Origin: Scenedesmus sp. ARA3
Taxonomy: Eukaryota; Chlorophyta; Chlorophyceae; Sphaeropleales; Scenedesmaceae
Reading direction: 5' to 3'
Assembly (NCBI GenBank): GCA_004335835.1
Contig: RWJK01000207.1
Coordinates: forward strand, 1-42,843
Length of the DNA: 42,843 nt
Shown: piece after piece, positions 39,874-42,843 of the stretch
How the letters are laid out: each line of letters starts with the position of its first letter
Position numbering within the stretch: position 1 is the stretch's first letter
Notes under the pieces: model-generated
What the model was told of the DNA's origin: nothing
The model's database searches: none
What the model saw: only the letters and a program-made list of their open reading frames with translations
Translations under genes and position numbers: made by a program

Positions 39874-42843
39874 TGCTGCACAGGGGTCCCAGCCCTGATG
39901 ACCTGCTAAGGCATCAGCAGTTCAACATGCTGCTGTCAAAGCTACACCCAGGCGACGAGGCAGCAGCAGCTGCTGCTGCTGCTGCAGGTCCCAGCAGCGG
40001 CGGCGGCGCTGCTGCTGCTGCTGCTGCCGGGCTGCGGCGGGAGCCATCACCTGCAGGTGGTATGCCCATCCCCGGCTTCCCCTCAGCAGCAGCAGCAGCA
40101 CCAGCGCCCATACCGCCGCCGCCAGCAGCAGCGGCAGCAGCAGGGGCCAGACATAGCCCGCTGGGCGGTGCTGTAGAGTCGCCAGGCAGCTTTGGTGCAG
40201 CTGGTATTAGCTTGCTGGACCAGCTGTCATCCTCTGCGCCCTCCGGCCACCCTGGCAGCGGCGATTTAGGGCTCGTGGGCACGCCTCCGCACCGCTCCGG
40301 CCAGGGTTTAGGCATGGCGGGCCAGAAGCGCGGCACGCCGAGCCTGCCGCCGCCGATCCGGCTGGATCTGTCAGATCTAGATGCGCGGCTGATGCAGTTA
40401 GTGGAGCAGCTGGCGCCGAGTGCTGAGCAGCGGGCGCGGCAGCAGCAGGCGTGGGCCGCTGTGCAGGGCCTCCTGCAGGCGCTGTGGCCGCAGGCTGGCG
40501 TGCACTTGTTTGGCAGCGCTGCGAATGAGCTGGATATTGGGGGCAGTAATGATCTGGATGTGTGCTTGGAGCTGGAGGGGGTGGATGAAACCAAGGAGGC
40601 CCGAGGTGGGGGTGCTGAGAGGGCTGTTTTGATGCTGCGTGTGTAACAGTGTGGAACGTTGGTTTAGGCATATGTGAAGGCTGGAAGGCCTCTGGTTTGT
40701 TGCTTGCTTGATACAGAAGGCGGAGCTAGGATGGGTGCTCGAGTAGGGCGAGGTGGTAGCATGGCATGTGTGCACAGCATGCTTGCACATAGAGGGTACA
40801 GTTGACGGGTGTATCGCATGGGGTGATGCCATACGTCTGCACCACCTTTGCCATACCCTGCCCGTGCTCTGCTGCCGGCTGTGGCGCTCATGCCAGACTG
40901 AGCTGCAGCTGTCACACTGGTGTTTGAACATCTGTCATGTGACGTGTTTACTTCTTTGCAGGCGAAATCATCAGCCAGCTGGGTGAGCAGCTGGAGCAGG
41001 CGGGCATGCTCAACGTGTTTGCCATTCCGCGGGCACGCATGCCAGTGGTGAAGTTTGAACACCCAGAGACAGGTGCGAGGGAGAAGCAGCCATTGCTTGC
41101 AATTGGGTTAAGGGCATCAGTAGTATACTTTGTTACAAATATCTGGTGAACAAACTCAGAGTGTGGCGTGACAGGAGAGTCGCAGACGCTGCACGCAAGT
41201 TTAAATGAGGCACTGTATTGTACATTCTAGCGCTGTGCTGTGCTGGCCTGCAGGCTACAAGGTGGACATCACGGTCATCAACTGCCTGGCTGTGGTCAAC
41301 ACACAACATGAATGGATGCAGAATGATGCATCTTCTGTTGATTGCAAATTTGCTGTATGGCACTGCTGCTCCCCACTGCAGGCTACAAGGTGGACATCAC
41401 GGTCAACAACCGCCTGGCTGTGGTCAACACCAAGCTGCTGCGCGACTATGCGGCCATTGACCCACGCCTGCGCAGCCTCGTGCTGCTGGTCAAGCACTGG
41501 TGAGCTGCACACACAGTAGCATGCACAGCTGTCGCAGCCTCGTGCTGCTCTGTAGCACGGGTGAGCTGCACAGACAAGTGGAGTGTGTATCTTCTGTCAA
41601 CAACCTGGGCGCAAAAGGTTGCATGCAAGCATGTGAGCGTCCTCCTCTGGCGGACATATCCATTTGTGACATGGGTGAAATGTGCCTTATAACAATCACA
41701 TGCGGGTCCTGTCACAGCTACGTTGGAATGAGCCACAACAGGGTGAACGCATGGTCTATCACAACAGAACATGTGTGTGACTGCCGCTGCCTGCCTGTCT
41801 TCCTCCAGGGCCAAGCGGCGCCGCTGCAACGACGCATACGTGGGCACGCTCAGCAGCTACGCATACGTGCTCATGTGCATATCGCACCTGCAGGCGCGCA
41901 GCCCCCCGGTGCTGCCGGTGCTGCAGGAGATGGAGCCCACGCACAGGCGCACCATCGGTGCGTGGTTTGATTCGTGCCACTGCACTTGCTGCATGTGTTA
42001 AAACTTGGCTCTCTCTTGCAGGTGCACTGGCTGGACTCCCTGTTAGGAAGTTCAGTTGTGTGCACATTGTTGGCAGCCGTGCATGAGTCGTTGATGTTTA
42101 ACTGCCCGCAGACGGTCTCACTTGCTTTTGTCTCAAGTCCTGTGTCTATCTGTTTGTGTTACTTGTCGGTTGCAACAGGCAACTGGTGCTGCGACTTCTG
42201 CGACGACACGTCAGCGCTGGCCGGCTTTGGGCGAGGCAACGGCGAGAGCGTGGCAGCGCTGCTGGCCTGCTTCTTCTACTACTGGGCACACCAGCACGAC
42301 TTCAGGCGCGGCGTGGTGATGGTGCGGCAGAGCAGCGCGATGACCAAGGCCATGAAGGGCTGGTGAGTGTGACGTTATTATTACTAATTTAACGCTGCTT
42401 GTGTGTTATCATACCTAGGCTTGGAGACGCAGATGCTGTTTCTGCTATTGCCGCCATTGCAACAGCAGCGCCATGACCAGGGTCATGAAGGGCATGAGCA
42501 GCGGCACTTCCCTTTTTGGGGGCATGCGGCCAAACCCTTCCTGTCTCTTGTGCTGAGTCACACCTCCTGCTGCCTTGTCTCTGCTGCCATGCCTTCCCTG
42601 CTCCTGCAGGACCACGCGCGTGGGCCTGGAGCGGCACCTCTTCTAGCATTGAGGACCTTTTCGAGCTCTCCCTGCTCCTTGCGCTGGCTCTTACCTTGCT
42701 GCCGTGCTGTCTTTGTTTCCCCATATATTTCCACTTGCAGGACCACGCGCGAGGGCCTGGAGCGGCACCTCTTCTGCATTGAGGACCCCTTCGAGCTCAG
42801 CCACGACCTGGGCCGCACCGTGCACGCCGAGGGCTGCGACAAG
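38538..42843 (+). CDS. Terminal uridylyltransferase (Cid1/URT1/MUT68-like), 3' end beyond window
   Basis: Exons 38538-40605, 40962-41072, 41382-41499, 41809-41957, 42179-42362 and 42741 to the window end join in phase. Residues 1 to about 590 are disordered and Gln/Ala/Pro-rich, with two PPGF motifs ([16 protein letters not shown]). The nucleotidyltransferase domain has [21 protein letters not shown] (Gly-Ser near 659-660, DxD near 672-674), the third Asp in YKVDITVNN, then [26 protein letters not shown] and [13 protein letters not shown]. The PAP-associated domain includes [17 protein letters not shown] and [18 protein letters not shown]. Such enzymes add uridines to mRNA and small-RNA 3' ends; in Chlamydomonas MUT68 does this in RNA decay. 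The N-terminal linear motifs suggest docking to decay factors. Introns carry four exon-edge copies. Confidence 0.92.
39465..39885 (+). repeat. Polyglutamine-coding CAG tracts in the uridylyltransferase N-terminus
   Basis: Many CAG runs, the longest pure one at about 39835-39870, alternate with GCA/GCT alanine runs. All stay in frame over 2 kb, showing that the tracts are coding. An antisense 173-codon frame over them is only a shadow. Confidence 0.8.
41246..41312 (+). repeat. Copy of the uridylyltransferase exon-3 start with acceptor
   Basis: CTGCAG|GCTACAAGGTGGACATC and on matches the true exon-3 start at 41382 for about 50 bases with three differences (peptide [16 protein letters not shown] against [16 protein letters not shown]). 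The offset is 128 bp. It includes the catalytic third Asp. Confidence 0.9.
41527..41576 (+). repeat. Copy of the uridylyltransferase exon-3 end with donor
   Basis: CGCAGCCTCGTGCTGCT then a diverged CTGTAGCACGG|GTGAGCTGCACA matches the exon end and intron start at 41475-41513. The offset is 61 bp, the shortest seen. The frame is broken by small indels. Confidence 0.85.
42460..42500 (+). repeat. Copy of the uridylyltransferase exon-5 end
   Basis: CAGCAGCGCCATGACCAGGG then TCATGAAGGGC matches the exon-5 end before 42362 (AGCGCGATGACCAAGGCC...). The donor GTGAGT has decayed to ATGAGC. The offset is about 130 bp. Confidence 0.85.
42601..42668 (+). repeat. Copy of the uridylyltransferase exon-6 start with acceptor
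   Basis: CTCCTGCAG|GACCACGCGCGTGG and on matches the exon-6 start at 42741 for about 60 bases. An inserted A (CTTCTAGCATT against CTTCTGCATT) creates a stop and shifts the frame, so it cannot replace the real exon. The offset is 131 bp. Confidence 0.9.

Overview
This is nuclear DNA from a eukaryote, almost certainly a GC-rich green alga of the Chlorophyta (probably Chlorophyceae). The evidence is: genes split by many short GT-AG introns whose 3' splice sites nearly always read TGCAG; plastid proteins with transit peptides (ORANGE, an MPV17-family protein); an octotricopeptide-like (OPR) protein, a family greatly expanded in green algae; glutamine- and alanine-rich disordered regions; and TGTAA motifs, the usual algal poly(A) signal, after several genes. 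No rRNA, tRNA, CRISPR array or recognisable transposon was seen. There is no operon logic; neighbours look functionally unrelated.

Layout: (1) 1-123, minus: first exon of isocitrate lyase, with a TATA box. (2) 1593-4791, minus: OPR-like putative organelle RNA-binding protein. (3) 6603-9008, plus: seven-exon MPV17/PMP22-family membrane protein. (4) 12215-16152, minus: ZIP metal transporter with a large low-complexity loop, an added C-terminal membrane domain and possibly a further terminal exon. (5) 17155-20400, plus: type II membrane nucleotide-sugar transferase-like gene with an in-frame TAA and a GC-AG intron. (6) 21706-25160, plus: complete ORANGE (OR), the plastid chaperone of phytoene synthase. 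(7) 29252-33673, minus: bZIP transcription factor with very long Gln-rich regions. (8) 35032-37977, minus: nine-exon DHHC palmitoyltransferase. (9) 38538 to the window end, plus: terminal uridylyltransferase (URT1/MUT68-like) with a 600-residue Gln-rich N-terminus, truncated by the window edge. I checked reading phase across every junction used in genes 3-9 and the chosen junctions of gene 2.

The most striking observation is that introns of five of the eight multi-exon genes contain decayed copies of the edge of the neighbouring exon together with its splice site. Copies of exon ends lie just downstream of the true donor and copies of exon starts just upstream of the true acceptor, mostly 100-150 bp away. 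Some copies differ from the real exon almost only at synonymous positions. This looks like recurrent tandem duplication across exon-intron junctions, which lengthens introns while leaving the message unchanged, or possibly a source of alternative splicing. Other features of note are CTG-repeat tracts abutting 3' splice sites, a dense cluster of short perfect palindromes at 26.5-27.1 kb, and a two-codon upstream ORF overlapping the uridylyltransferase start.
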